In this document: positions 8,955 to 18,889 of the stretch, piece by piece
Position numbering within the stretch: the stretch's first letter is position 1
Layout: each line of letters opens with the position of its first letter
NCBI RefSeq assembly: GCF_018219455.1
Contig: NZ_CP056122.1
Location: forward strand, 744,001 to 808,000
DNA length: 64,000 bases
Reading direction: 5' to 3'
Source: Moritella sp. 5
GTDB taxonomy: Bacteria > Pseudomonadota > Gammaproteobacteria > Enterobacterales > Moritellaceae
The notes under the pieces: generated by a model
What the model was told of the DNA's origin: nothing
The model's input: only the letters and a program-made list of their open reading frames with translations
Databases searched by the model: none
Program-made: the position numbers and the translations under genes

Positions 8955-10586
8955 ATGTTAAAAAATAAAATCACTCAATCACTTTTATTAACCGCGGGTC
9001 TAGCATTTGCTGCTACTTCGCTTACAGCAACGGCCGCGGAAGTACCTGCTGGCGTAAAACTAGCAGCGAAACAAGAGTTAGTTCGTGGTAACGGCACGGA
9101 AGTTGCCTCTTTAGATCCACAAAAAGTCGAAGGTGTCCCTGAAGCGCACGTACTTCGTGATTTACTTGAAGGTCTTGTAAACCAAGATGCAGATGGTATT
9201 ACCGTTCCGGGTGTGGCTGAACGCTGGGAGACTAAAGATAATAAAGTGTTTACTTTCTACCTACGTAAGGATGCTAAATGGTCGAATGGCGATGCTGTAA
9301 CGGCTGATGATTTTGTATATAGCTTCCAACGCGCAGTTGATCCTTTAACGGCGTCACCTTACTCATGGTATCTAGATATGACAACCATGATAAATGCTTC
9401 TGATATTATTGCAGGTAAAAAAGACAAGTCTACTTTAGGTGTTAAAGCAATCGATGATTACACATTTGAAGTAACACTCGCAAGTCCAGTCCCTTATTTC
9501 GTGAAAATGATGGCTCACACGACGATGAAACCTGTGCATAAAGCAACAGTTGAAAAGTTCGGTGATAAATGGACTAAACCTGAAAATTTCGTTGGTAACG
9601 GTGCATTTGTCGTTAAAGATTGGGTTGTAAATGAACGTCTAGTACTTGTTCGTAATGAAAATTACTGGGATAACGCGAACACAGTATTAAATAAAGTAAC
9701 TTACTTACCGATTGAAAACCAAGTTTCTGAAATGAATCGTTTCCTATCAGGTGAAATCGATTTCACCTATGAGCTACCAAACGAACATTTCCGTCGATTG
9801 AAGAAAGAGCATGCAGAATCGGTAGCGATCAAAGGTAACTTGTGTACTTATTACTACAATTTCAATACACATAAACCACCATTCAACGATGTTCGTGTAC
9901 GTAAAGCGATTTCTTACTCTATTGATCGTAACATCATCGCTAACGCTATTCTGGGTCAAGGTCAAAAACCTGCTTATTTCTTAACCCCTGAAATCGTTGC
10001 TGACTTCAACCCAGAGATGCCTGCTTACGGTAAACTGTCTCAGAAAGAACGTAATGAAAAAGCCAAATCGTTACTTGCTGAAGCGGGTTACAACAAGTCA
10101 AACCCACTAAAATTCAGCTTGCTGTATAACACTTCAGAAAACCACAAAAAAATTGCGGTAGCAATCGCGTCAATGTGGAAGAAAAACTTAGGTGTATCTG
10201 TAATGCTTGAAAATCAAGAGTGGAAAACGTACCTAGAAACCAAGAAGCAGGGTGACTTTGAAGCGTCTCGTGCTGGTTGGTGTGGCGATTATAACGAAGC
10301 ATCTACATTTACTTCATTAATGGAAGGCAGCAATACGACTGGCGGTATTCACTATCAGAGTGCTGAATACGATAAGCTAACTAAATTAGCTGTACAAGCA
10401 ACTTCTGAAGAAAAACGTCAAGAGTTATATTATGCTCAAGAAGCACTACTGACTAAAGATATGCCAATTGCTCCTATCTATCAGTATGTTACAGCTCGTC
10501 TTGTTAATCCTCATGTGGGCGGTTACGCAGAAAACAACGCACAAGATCAACTTTATTCTAAAGATATGTACATCATCGCAGAGTAA
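8955..10586 (+). CDS. oppA: oligopeptide ABC transporter, periplasmic binding protein OppA
   Basis: A 543-residue solute-binding protein (SBP family 5) that captures peptides in the periplasm for OppBCDF. A signal peptide (about residues 1-27, ending TATAA before EVPAG) is followed by VASLDPQKVEG...EAHVLRDLLEGL and RWETKDNKVFTFYLRKDAKWSNG, all typical of OppA. The frame is open to 8934, but ATG 8955 with GGAG upstream gives a proper signal peptide. It is first in the oppABCDF order, 80 bases before oppB. Confidence 0.95.
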   Translation: MLKNKITQSLLLTAGLAFAATSLTATAAEVPAGVKLAAKQELVRGNGTEVASLDPQKVEGVPEAHVLRDLLEGLVNQDADGITVPGVAERWETKDNKVFTFYLRKDAKWSNGDAVTADDFVYSFQRAVDPLTASPYSWYLDMTTMINASDIIAGKKDKSTLGVKAIDDYTFEVTLASPVPYFVKMMAHTTMKPVHKATVEKFGDKWTKPENFVGNGAFVVKDWVVNERLVLVRNENYWDNANTVLNKVTYLPIENQVSEMNRFLSGEIDFTYELPNEHFRRLKKEHAESVAIKGNLCTYYYNFNTHKPPFNDVRVRKAISYSIDRNIIANAILGQGQKPAYFLTPEIVADFNPEMPAYGKLSQKERNEKAKSLLAEAGYNKSNPLKFSLLYNTSENHKKIAVAIASMWKKNLGVSVMLENQEWKTYLETKKQGDFEASRAGWCGDYNEASTFTSLMEGSNTTGGIHYQSAEYDKLTKLAVQATSEEKRQELYYAQEALLTKDMPIAPIYQYVTARLVNPHVGGYAENNAQDQLYSKDMYIIAE

Positions 10587-10666
10587 TAGTTTTCCATACT
10601 AAGCTGCATGCGGAATAACGCATGCAGTCTTTTCTCATATTTATATTATCAAAAGTTGAGTTGATT

Positions 10667-11587
10667 ATGCTTAAATTCATCTTAAAGCGAATTCTAGAAG
10701 CAATACCGACTATGCTGGTATTGATCACAGTCTCTTTTTTCCTTATGCGTTTCGCACCTGGCAGCCCATTTTCAAGTGAAAGAACGCTTCCGCCACAAGT
10801 AATGGCAAATATTAACGCTAAGTACGGCCTTGATAAACCTGTGTTGGAGCAATACACCACTTATTTAACGAATGTGATTCAAGGTGACCTTGGCCCTTCT
10901 TTTAAATACAAAGATTTTACCGTTAATGAACTGGTTGCTTCGGCATTACCTGTATCAGCTAAAATCGGTGCCTTCGCTTTTGTATTTGCACTTATATTTG
11001 GTGTTTTTGTCGGTACGATTGCAGCATTACGACAAAATACGTGGTTAGATTACAGTATTATGTCAACGGCGATGATCGGGGTTGTTATGCCTTCCTTTGT
11101 ACTCGCACCGGGTCTTATTTATCTTTTTTCTATTGATCTTGGCTGGTTTCCAGCGGGTGGTTGGTTAGATGGCTCGCTGAAATACATGATATTACCTGTA
11201 TTGGGTATGTCGATGTTATATGTTGCCACTTTTGCCCGTATTACCCGTGGCAGTATGATTGAAGTGATGAATAGTAACTTTATTCGAACGGCGCGTTCGA
11301 AAGGATTAAGTAAGCCACATATCGTTATCAAACATGCCTTAAAACCGGCGATGTTACCGGTTGTTTCCTACATGGGTCCTGCATTCGTGGGCATTATTAC
11401 TGGCTCGGTAGTGATTGAAACCATTTTTGGTTTACCGGGTATTGGTAAGTTGTTTGTTAACGCCGCGTTTAACCGTGATTATTCCCTAGTGATGGGTGTG
11501 ACCATTTTGATTGGTTTCTTATTCATCTTATTTAATGCAGTTGTTGATATTTTGCTTGCTTATATCGATCCGAAAATTCGCTACTAA
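10667..11587 (+). CDS. oppB: oligopeptide ABC transporter permease OppB
   Basis: A 306-residue permease, the same length as E. coli OppB. MLKFILKRILEAIPTMLVLITVSF begins the first helix. RTARSKGLSKPHIVIKHALKPA is the EAA-type loop that contacts the ATPases, and the protein ends in YIDPKIRY. The start was set at 10667 by family alignment; the frame is open to 10622. oppC starts 10 bases after the stop. Confidence 0.96.
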   Translation: MLKFILKRILEAIPTMLVLITVSFFLMRFAPGSPFSSERTLPPQVMANINAKYGLDKPVLEQYTTYLTNVIQGDLGPSFKYKDFTVNELVASALPVSAKIGAFAFVFALIFGVFVGTIAALRQNTWLDYSIMSTAMIGVVMPSFVLAPGLIYLFSIDLGWFPAGGWLDGSLKYMILPVLGMSMLYVATFARITRGSMIEVMNSNFIRTARSKGLSKPHIVIKHALKPAMLPVVSYMGPAFVGIITGSVVIETIFGLPGIGKLFVNAAFNRDYSLVMGVTILIGFLFILFNAVVDILLAYIDPKIRY

Positions 11588-11597
11588 GGGACTAGAT

Positions 11598-12500
11598 ATG
11601 TTATCTAAAACAGACAAAGTAGAAGCGTTAACCAACTTCTCGACAAATTTAGAAATTGAAGGCCGTAGTTTGTGGCAAGACGCCCGCATTCGTTTTATGC
11701 GTAACAAAGCGGCAATGATCAGCTTATGTATTTTATTTCTGATCACCTTGTCGGTTATTTTTGTACCTATGCTTAGTCAATATGCATTTGACGATACTGA
11801 TTGGTATGCACTGCATCAGGCGCCTTCGGCAGAGCATTGGTTTGGTACGGATAGTTTAGGGCGTGACCTGCTTGTACGTACCTTTATCGGTGGTCGTATT
11901 TCGATGATGGTAGGTGTGATGGGGGCATTTGTTGCTGTGCTTATCGGCACATTATACGGTGCTGCATCTGGCTTTATCGGTGGTACAACCGACCGTGTGA
12001 TGATGCGTATCCTTGAGATCCTTTATGCAATTCCATTCATGTTCTTGGTTATTGTATTAGTCACCTTCTTTGGTCGCGATATTATCTTAATTTTTGTAGC
12101 GATTGGTGCGATTGCTTGGCTAGACATGGCGCGTATTGTCCGTGGTCAAACCTTAAGTTTACGCAATAAAGAGTTTATCGAAGCCGCGCGTGTATGTGGC
12201 GTGAGTCAATGGGGCATTATTACCCGTCATATTGTGCCTAATGTATTGGGTATTGTGGCCGTGTACTCAACGCTGTTGATCCCAAGCATGATTTTAACGG
12301 AATCATTCTTAAGTTTCCTTGGTCTTGGTGTGCAAGAACCAATGACCAGTTGGGGGGCCTTATTACAAGAAGGTGCACAAACAATGGAAATTGCGATTTG
12401 GCAATTAGCATTCCCAGCTGCATTTATGGTGTTAACGTTATTTTGCTTTAACTATGTTGGTGATGGTCTGCGTGATGCGCTGGATCCAAAAGACAGATAG
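11598..12500 (+). CDS. oppC: oligopeptide ABC transporter permease OppC
   Basis: A 300-residue permease partner of OppB. The cytosolic N-terminus (SLWQDARIRFMRNKAAMISL) precedes helix 1. HWFGTDSLGRDLLVRTFIGGR is typical of the family, and EAARVCGVSQWGIITRHIVP is the ATPase-docking loop. ATG 11598 has AAGGG at 11586-11590. The reading frame upstream overlaps oppB and is not the likely start. Confidence 0.96.
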   Translation: MLSKTDKVEALTNFSTNLEIEGRSLWQDARIRFMRNKAAMISLCILFLITLSVIFVPMLSQYAFDDTDWYALHQAPSAEHWFGTDSLGRDLLVRTFIGGRISMMVGVMGAFVAVLIGTLYGAASGFIGGTTDRVMMRILEILYAIPFMFLVIVLVTFFGRDIILIFVAIGAIAWLDMARIVRGQTLSLRNKEFIEAARVCGVSQWGIITRHIVPNVLGIVAVYSTLLIPSMILTESFLSFLGLGVQEPMTSWGALLQEGAQTMEIAIWQLAFPAAFMVLTLFCFNYVGDGLRDALDPKDR

Positions 12501-12509
12501 TTATTAAAT

Positions 12510-12555
12510 AGAATGACTTAAAGCGAGCAAGCGCTGAATTAATTTAAGTCATTCT
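12510..12555 (+). repeat. intercistronic hairpin between oppC and oppD
   Basis: AGAATGACTTAAA and TTTAAGTCATTCT are perfect 13-base arms around a 20-base loop. No T-run follows. It lies in the only long gap (120 bases) after oppB in the operon, so it may protect upstream mRNA from 3' decay or lower oppDF expression relative to oppABC. Confidence 0.65.
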
Positions 12556-12620
12556 AACGTGAGGATAGTTTGCTTATTACACAGTTAGATGTAGAGCTAG
12601 AACAAGATTAAGGATGTCAC

Positions 12621-13586
12621 ATGAGTTTATTAGATGTTACTGATCTGCGCGTTGAATTTACGACCCAAGATGGGGCTGTAACCGCAGTTAATGATTTAAA
12701 TTTTTCCCTCAACCCTGGTGAAACACTGGGCATTGTAGGCGAGTCAGGTTCAGGTAAATCACAAACCGTATTTGCGATCATGGGATTGTTAGCGAAAAAC
12801 GGTATTATTTCTGGTAGTGCTAAGTTTGAAGGTAAAGAAATCTTAAATTTACCAGAGAAAGAACTTAACCATGTTCGAGCAGAACAAATCGCGATGATCT
12901 TTCAAGACCCGATGACTTCACTCAACCCTTATATGAAGGTGAGTCAGCAAATGATGGAAGTGCTGATCTTACATAAAGGCATGAGTAAAAAAGAAGCCTT
13001 TGAAGAATCGGTATTTATGTTAGAAGCGGTGAAGATCCCTGAAGCTCGTGTTCGTATTAATATGTACCCACATGAATTCTCGGGTGGTATGCGTCAGCGT
13101 GTGATGATCGCAATGGCATTGCTATGTCGTCCTAAACTGCTTATTGCAGATGAACCAACAACCGCATTGGATGTAACCATTCAAGCGCAGATCATGCAGC
13201 TGTTGAATGAATTAAAAGATAAGTTTAATACTGCGATTATTATGATCACTCATGATTTAGGGGTCGTTGCCGGCAGTTGTGACAAGGTATTGGTGATGTA
13301 TGCTGGCCGTACCATGGAGTATGGCAAGGTGAACGATATCTTCTATACGCCAAGTCACCCTTACACTGAAGGTTTACTTAAGTCGATCCCGCGTTTAGAT
13401 ACCGAAGGTGATATTTTACCGACTATTCCGGGCAATCCGCCTAACTTGTTATCATTGCCAAAAGGCTGTGCATACCAAGATCGTTGCCATCGAGCACAAG
13501 AAAACTGTCAACAAGAACAACCACAATTAATCCCGTTTGCTGGCGACCGTTTACGTGCCTGCTTCTCAGACCAGGGGACATGGTAA
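12621..13586 (+). CDS. oppD: oligopeptide ABC transporter ATPase OppD
   Basis: A 321-residue ABC ATPase. The Walker A is GESGSGKS near residue 40, MIFQDPMTSLNP contains the Q-loop, the signature is SGGMRQRVMIAMAL, Walker B is LLIADEPTTALD, and the switch His is in ITHDLG. The C-terminus has the family's CAYQDRCHRAQENC cysteine cluster, which binds an Fe-S cluster in characterised members of this ATPase group. AGGA precedes the ATG. The last bases overlap the oppF start. Confidence 0.96.
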   Translation: MSLLDVTDLRVEFTTQDGAVTAVNDLNFSLNPGETLGIVGESGSGKSQTVFAIMGLLAKNGIISGSAKFEGKEILNLPEKELNHVRAEQIAMIFQDPMTSLNPYMKVSQQMMEVLILHKGMSKKEAFEESVFMLEAVKIPEARVRINMYPHEFSGGMRQRVMIAMALLCRPKLLIADEPTTALDVTIQAQIMQLLNELKDKFNTAIIMITHDLGVVAGSCDKVLVMYAGRTMEYGKVNDIFYTPSHPYTEGLLKSIPRLDTEGDILPTIPGNPPNLLSLPKGCAYQDRCHRAQENCQQEQPQLIPFAGDRLRACFSDQGTW

Positions 13587-14602
13587 TGACTGATATAGCC
13601 CAGAAAGATTTAGTAGCCGTAGAGAAAAAGTTATTATTAGAAGTGAATGACCTGAAGGTGCAATTTGATATTCCGTCGAAGTCGTTATGGCCTTGGGCAC
13701 CACCAAGCAAGCTTAAAGCCGTTGACGGTGTCAGTATCAAGTTATATGAAGGCGAAACACTGGGTGTAGTTGGTGAGTCAGGTTGTGGTAAATCGACGTT
13801 TGCCCGCGCCTTAATTGGACTCGTGCCAGCGGCTGCCGGTAACGTAGTTTGGTTAGGTCAGGATCTTACCCGGTTACCACACGAAGAAATGCGTGAAAAG
13901 CGTAAAGAAATTCAAATGATCTTCCAAGACCCATTAGCCTCGCTAAATCCGCGTATGACGGTGGGTGATATTATTGCTGAGCCGCTACGAACTTTCTTTC
14001 CACAGTTATCTAAAGTGGAAGTGAAAGAGCAGGTGAAGGACATGATGACCAAGGTAGGTTTACTGCCAAATGTAATCAATCGTTATCCACATGAGTTCTC
14101 GGGTGGTCAGTGTCAGCGTATTGGTATTGCCCGTGCGCTTATTTTAAAACCCAAGATGATCATTTGTGATGAACCAGTATCAGCGTTGGATGTATCAATT
14201 CAAGCGCAGGTAGTGAATTTATTACAATCATTACAGAAAGAACTGGGTTTAAGTTTGATCTTCATTGCCCATGATTTATCGATTGTAAAACATATCTCTG
14301 ATCGCGTATTGGTGATGTATCTTGGTAATGCAGTAGAACTGGGTGAGTCAAAAGCCTTGTTTGCAGAGCCGAAGCATCCGTACACCAAAGCGCTGATGTC
14401 GGCCGTACCAATTCCCGATCCGGTACTTGAGCGGAATAAAAAAATTGAAATGCTGGAAGGTGATTTACCTTCACCGTTAAATCCGCCTTCAGGCTGTGTA
14501 TTCCGTACTCGCTGCCCTGTAGCGAAAGCAAGTTGTGCCGAGGCTAAACCTCAATTAACAGGTGATGAAGAACACTCAGTGTCTTGTTTAATGGTTGCTT
14601 AA
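13586..14602 (+). CDS. oppF: oligopeptide ABC transporter ATPase OppF
   Basis: A 338-residue ABC ATPase pairing with OppD. Walker A is GESGCGKS near residue 70, the Q-loop is in MIFQDPLASLNP, the signature SGGQCQRIGIARAL, Walker B MIICDEPVSALD, and the C-terminal cysteines CVFRTRCPVAKASC. ATG at 13586 overlaps the oppD stop by one base (TAATG) and has AGGGGA at 13573-13578; an in-frame ATG at 13580 lies too close to that site. It ends the operon before a terminator. Confidence 0.95.
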   Translation: MTDIAQKDLVAVEKKLLLEVNDLKVQFDIPSKSLWPWAPPSKLKAVDGVSIKLYEGETLGVVGESGCGKSTFARALIGLVPAAAGNVVWLGQDLTRLPHEEMREKRKEIQMIFQDPLASLNPRMTVGDIIAEPLRTFFPQLSKVEVKEQVKDMMTKVGLLPNVINRYPHEFSGGQCQRIGIARALILKPKMIICDEPVSALDVSIQAQVVNLLQSLQKELGLSLIFIAHDLSIVKHISDRVLVMYLGNAVELGESKALFAEPKHPYTKALMSAVPIPDPVLERNKKIEMLEGDLPSPLNPPSGCVFRTRCPVAKASCAEAKPQLTGDEEHSVSCLMVA

Positions 14603-14651
14603 TTTCTTTGTTATAAAGGTCTAAGTACAAAATAAAATAGTCATAATATTT

Positions 14652-14687
14652 AATACCAGCCAGTGAATAACTGACTGGTATTTTTTT
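14652..14687 (+). terminator. terminator after oppF
   Basis: ATACCAGCCAGT and ACTGACTGGTAT pair with one mismatch around GAATA and are followed by seven T residues, about 50 bases after the oppF stop. Confidence 0.87.
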
Positions 14688-14950
14688 GAGTTAAAACCTG
14701 TTGGTACGTGACCATGCGTCTCGTTTTTATCGAAAAATAAAAGCACAGATTATATCTTAACTAACAGAGGAAAACTCCATAGATATCACAGTATTGCATT
14801 TGATAGGTTTATTTAAATATATGATATAGAAATATGACGCCACCATCAAAAATCAAAAAGTTACAGCTTGTATCAAGAGCGTTATTTATATAGTTTTGCA
14901 TAGAAAAATAATAAAAATAAATAATAAAAATAAATATTAGGAAATTAATA
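14688..14950. promoter_or_regulatory. porin upstream region
   Basis: An AT-rich leader without a gene. It ends in an A/T-only stretch (about 14905-14937) and AGGAAATTAATA just before the porin ATG, a good ribosome-binding site. No convincing operator was recognised. Confidence 0.4.
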
Positions 14951-15967
14951 ATGAAATATTCAACTCTAGCTCTAACTCTGGCCTCAATCTTATCTGTAGG
15001 CGCTGCAAGCGCGGCAACTATTTATAAAAGTGAAAATGGCGACAATCTTAAAGTTTATGGGGGAATGGAAATCGGTGGTACTTTAGTCTCTGATACCGAT
15101 AAGACTCCATTCGGTCCTGACTCTACCTACGTCGATGATTCATTTATGACCCTAGGCGCTAAAGGAACAACTGGCGACTTCTACGCAAAATTTGAACTTG
15201 ATGCAGAACGTCAAGACTGGACCAAGGATAATAATATTCGCCTTGTCGTTGATAAAGCGTATGTTGGTTACAAACTTGCCTCTAAACAATCTATTGAATT
15301 TGGTCGTACTGACACTGCGTATGATCACTATGATGCATTTGGTGATGTAACAAATGAATTAGGTGCTGGTATTTCTGAAGCTGGCGATCAAGATAATACG
15401 CTCAAGTACCAAGGTCAATTTGGTAATATTAAAGTCGGAATTTCTCACTCGTTAGAGGGTTGGGATGGTAAAGTTGATAACAATAACAAGCCTCAAAAAT
15501 ATTCATACGAAACTGATTCATTATATGGTCAGGTCACCAACGGCTATATTGGTTATTTTGGCGATGACTTTACTATTCTTGCTGGTGCAGAGTCGGGTGA
15601 TGAAACTGAAATTTATTCTTTACACTCTCAAGTTAAACTAGGCGATTTAACCATTTCTGGTTTAGTTTGGGATCAAACCAAAAATTTCAATAAAGATAAA
15701 AACTCAGAAAAAAACATCGTAGGTGCTAACATAGGTGCTAAATATAAATTGACTGAAAAACTAAGTCTTTTAGGTAGTGTAAACTACGAAGATTTAGATA
15801 ATGTTAAAGTATCTAAGGAAGATTACAAATCAGAATGGGTTGTTGTAGGTGGCGAATATAAATATGCTAAAAACGTTAAACTTGCAGCTGAAGTTTCAAT
15901 TGGTGATGTTCTTAAGAATGGTGAAAGTGGTGCGCTAGGTTACGTTAAAGCTTACTACTGGTTCTAA
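14951..15967 (+). CDS. outer-membrane general porin
   Basis: A 338-residue Gram-negative porin. The signal peptide (residues 1-21, ending GAASA) is followed by TIYKSENGDNLKVYGGMEIGG, the usual first strand. Alternating beta-strand sequence runs throughout, and the terminal strand GYVKAYYWF ends in Phe, the outer-membrane assembly signal. VYGGMEIGG and VGYKLASKQSIEFGRTD resemble OmpC/OmpU-like porins. Its substrate is not readable from sequence. It lies between the opp and nucleotidase genes as a single gene. Confidence 0.88.
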   Translation: MKYSTLALTLASILSVGAASAATIYKSENGDNLKVYGGMEIGGTLVSDTDKTPFGPDSTYVDDSFMTLGAKGTTGDFYAKFELDAERQDWTKDNNIRLVVDKAYVGYKLASKQSIEFGRTDTAYDHYDAFGDVTNELGAGISEAGDQDNTLKYQGQFGNIKVGISHSLEGWDGKVDNNNKPQKYSYETDSLYGQVTNGYIGYFGDDFTILAGAESGDETEIYSLHSQVKLGDLTISGLVWDQTKNFNKDKNSEKNIVGANIGAKYKLTEKLSLLGSVNYEDLDNVKVSKEDYKSEWVVVGGEYKYAKNVKLAAEVSIGDVLKNGESGALGYVKAYYWF

Positions 15968-16002
15968 GCCTATTTATCTAATTCAATAGTCTTATTTAAT
16001 AT

Positions 16003-16037
16003 AAGGTCTCTTATTTTCAATAGAGGCTTTATTTTTC
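16003..16037 (+). terminator. possible terminator after the porin
   Basis: AAG-CTCT pairs with AGAG-CTT with a small internal bulge around an AT-rich loop, then TATTTTT. It is imperfect, but sits about 35 bases after the porin stop. Confidence 0.4.
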
Positions 16038-16065
16038 TAACATCCCTGACTAATCGGACAACTCT

Positions 16066-17715
16066 ATGAAACTTAAAAATATAGCGCTCTCTGCTTTAAC
16101 AATGGCTATTGCAGCGGGTTGCGCGACAACTGACCAGCAGCCTAAGCATGAATGGAAGCAAGATAAAGAATACAATATCACCATCTTACACACCAATGAT
16201 AACCACGGTAATTTCTGGCAGAATAAGTACGGTGAACGCGGTATGGCTGCACGTGCCACACTGGTCAATAACATCCGTGCAGAGGTTAAAGCCGAAGGCG
16301 GTTCTGTACTATTGTTATCTGGCGGTGATATTAATACCGGCGTACCTGAATCAGATCTGCAAGATGCAGAACCAGATTTCATTGGGATGAACATGATTGG
16401 TTACGATGCGATGACATTAGGTAATCATGAATTTGATAACCCGCTTGACGTACTCGCGAAACAAGAAGGTTGGGCAAACTTCCCATTCATCTCTGCCAAC
16501 ATCTATAAAGATGGTGAGCGCATGTTTGACGCTTACAAGATCTTTAATAAAGAGGGTATCAAAATTGCCGTTATTGGCCTAACGACCGAAGATACAGCAA
16601 AGATTGGTAATCCTGAATATATCAGCGAATTGGAATTCCGTGATCCAAAAGTGGAAGCCAAAGCCATCATCGCTGAATTAAAAGCAACTGAAAACCCAGA
16701 TGTAATCATAGCTGCAACGCACATGGGCCATTACCTTAACGGTGACAACGGTTCCAATGCACCGGGTGATGTGCAGCTGGCTCGCTACCTGAACGAAGGT
16801 GATTTAGATATGATCGTGGGTGGCCACTCACAAGAACCTTTATGTATGGAAGGCGCTGAATACGCGAAATTCAAACCAGGGCAAGATTGTACACCTGACG
16901 TGCAGAATGGGACTGATATCGTTCAAGCATATGAATGGGGAAAATATGTAGGTCGTGCGGATTATACCTTTAAAAATGGTGAGTTTACATTACAGTCATA
17001 CAATCTTATTCCCGTTAATTTAAAGAAAAAAATCAAAGTTGATGGTAAGAAAAAGCGAGTCTTAATCCAAGATGAGATTGCGCAAGATCCAGCTGTTTTC
17101 GCAAAACTAAAACCGTTCCAAGAAAAAGGTCAAGTAGCATTAGGCATTAAGATTGGTTACTCTGATGGCTTATTACAAGGTGATCGTGACGTTGTGCGTA
17201 ACAACCAAACAAACCTTGGCCGTTTGATTGCAACAGCGCATATGCAACGTGCAAAAGCAGATTTTGGTATCATGAATTCAGGTGGTGTACGTGCGTCAAT
17301 TGAGGCCGGTGTAATCACATATAAAGACGTATTAACCGTACAGCCATTTGGCAATATACTTACTTATGTAGAAATGTCAGGCGCTGAAGTGATGGATTAC
17401 TTAAATGTAGTCGCCACTAAGATGAAAGACTCTGGTGCATTTGCACAGTTCGCTGGTATTTCGATGACAGTTGAAAACGGTCAAGTTTCAGATGTGAAGA
17501 TTGGCGGTAAAGCAATGGACATGAGCAAGTCATACCGCTTCACGATCCCATCGTTCAACGCAGCCGGCGGTGACGGTTACCCGAAAATCATGGAGCATGC
17601 ATCGTTTGTAAACACTGGTTATGTAGATGCAGAAGTACTGAAAGAGTACATAGAAGCAAACTCACCGATCAACGTCGCTGATTTTGAACCAAAAAATGAC
17701 ATGGTTTATAATTGA
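16066..17715 (+). CDS. ushA: 5'-nucleotidase/UDP-sugar hydrolase family lipoprotein (UshA/NutA type)
   Basis: A 549-residue metallophosphoesterase. A lipoprotein signal peptide ends in AIAAGC, with the lipid-bearing Cys at about residue 19, as in the Vibrio NutA type rather than soluble E. coli UshA. Metal-site motifs are HTNDNHG, LSGGDIN, GNHEFD, THMGHY and GGHSQ. The C-terminal substrate domain has NLGRLIATAHM, NSGGVRASIEAG and FNAAGGDGYP. It likely dephosphorylates extracellular or periplasmic nucleotides to nucleosides. Two nuclease genes follow on the opposite strand. Confidence 0.92.
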   Translation: MKLKNIALSALTMAIAAGCATTDQQPKHEWKQDKEYNITILHTNDNHGNFWQNKYGERGMAARATLVNNIRAEVKAEGGSVLLLSGGDINTGVPESDLQDAEPDFIGMNMIGYDAMTLGNHEFDNPLDVLAKQEGWANFPFISANIYKDGERMFDAYKIFNKEGIKIAVIGLTTEDTAKIGNPEYISELEFRDPKVEAKAIIAELKATENPDVIIAATHMGHYLNGDNGSNAPGDVQLARYLNEGDLDMIVGGHSQEPLCMEGAEYAKFKPGQDCTPDVQNGTDIVQAYEWGKYVGRADYTFKNGEFTLQSYNLIPVNLKKKIKVDGKKKRVLIQDEIAQDPAVFAKLKPFQEKGQVALGIKIGYSDGLLQGDRDVVRNNQTNLGRLIATAHMQRAKADFGIMNSGGVRASIEAGVITYKDVLTVQPFGNILTYVEMSGAEVMDYLNVVATKMKDSGAFAQFAGISMTVENGQVSDVKIGGKAMDMSKSYRFTIPSFNAAGGDGYPKIMEHASFVNTGYVDAEVLKEYIEANSPINVADFEPKNDMVYN

Positions 17716-17766
17716 TATAAGTATGTAGCATTGCTAAATAGCAAGATTTATACAAAGATGTAAAAT

Positions 17767-17800
17767 AAAAGCCATGGCGATAAACCGTCATGGCTTTTTA
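17767..17800. terminator. bidirectional terminator between ushA and endA
   Basis: AAAAGCCATG and CATGGCTTTT form a 10-bp stem around GCGATAAACCGT, with A/T tracts on both sides, between convergent genes. Confidence 0.85.
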
Positions 17801-17881
17801 ATTATGCAGCTATTAGTAAGCGTGAATCATGAAGTTAAATATCTCTATCTGACTGATTGAATTACCATTTCTTTCTTCGGT

Positions 17882-18775
17882 TTAAGTTTGATCTGGCACC
17901 TTACTTTCATTACATCTTCCTTTATAGATCGTATCAACCCATTCTGGATTATCAATGAATGGATTACGGTTACCTTGGTATTCATAAATAGTATTGTTGC
18001 GTGCTCGTTCAAAATCATTGACGGGATCTTGAAAGTGCCACTCTATGAGGGTACATAACTTGCCCAGTTTAGGTAAATTTTTACCGCTGGTCGGATTCGT
18101 GTTTATTGCGTCAACTAAAACTAAATTAGGCATATTTATGCCTGTATTTTCATCATAACGGACATCCATATAAAACATCATCCGAGCAATATCTCCTTTC
18201 ACTTCGTCTCTAGGCTCCCAAGTATACTTAGTGCTTAGGTTTCTATTGTCTTCAGGTACTGGCGTTCCGCCGTTATGAAAGTCTTTGTTACCGCGAGCAC
18301 TATTCATCGAAATATCGGCAGGGCGGAGGTGGTGGATATCGGTATAACCTTGCTGAGATTTCTTTGGGAAACCGTGACTTTTAGGCCAAGTATGCTCCCG
18401 ATTCCAATAATCCTGATTCGCGCTCGCGGCACCTGAGCCATTGTGGTTTTTAGGAATTGAATTACCTTTATAAAGTAAAATAACATTATCAGAATTTTGG
18501 GGGTCTTCATCGGTATGCGTTAATGCAGTCCAAACTTCACCATAACTTAGTTGTTTTTGGCCTTTGGATATATCAGAAATGATCGCTTTTCTGAATGTTG
18601 CTAGATCACCACCGTATGCCGCTTGAGAGTCGGCATAATAAGTACCAGGGGCATAGTTTGTGATGTCTTTAACTTTGTTTAATACTGGACAATTAGTACA
18701 GATATTGGGACTGGCAAGCACGGAACCTGAGCTTATCGTCGCGAATACTGCAAAGAGGAGTAAAGATTTATTCAT
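17882..18775 (-). CDS. endA: secreted/periplasmic endonuclease I
   Basis: A 297-residue endonuclease I family protein (EndA/Vvn/Dns type) that cuts DNA, and often RNA, outside the cytoplasm. A signal peptide covers about residues 1-21 (ending SVLA). The beta-beta-alpha-metal nuclease motif is intact: WNREHTWPKSHGF, YTDIHHLRPAD and NSARGNKDF. GDIARMMFYMDVRY and RARNNTIYEYQGNRNPFID follow. CTNC near the mature N-terminus and two later cysteines may form disulfides. It lies downstream of exeM on the same strand, 154 bases apart. Confidence 0.95.
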   Translation of the reverse strand: MNKSLLLFAVFATISSGSVLASPNICTNCPVLNKVKDITNYAPGTYYADSQAAYGGDLATFRKAIISDISKGQKQLSYGEVWTALTHTDEDPQNSDNVILLYKGNSIPKNHNGSGAASANQDYWNREHTWPKSHGFPKKSQQGYTDIHHLRPADISMNSARGNKDFHNGGTPVPEDNRNLSTKYTWEPRDEVKGDIARMMFYMDVRYDENTGINMPNLVLVDAINTNPTSGKNLPKLGKLCTLIEWHFQDPVNDFERARNNTIYEYQGNRNPFIDNPEWVDTIYKGRCNESKVPDQT

Positions 18776-18889
18776 AGTTAGCCTTATACCTTCGTTGTTA
18801 ATGAATTTAAGTCATTGAAAAATACTAATAATCAGGTTGTTTATGATAACTGCGGAATGTGAATAATATATGTCGATTAGCTCTCATTT

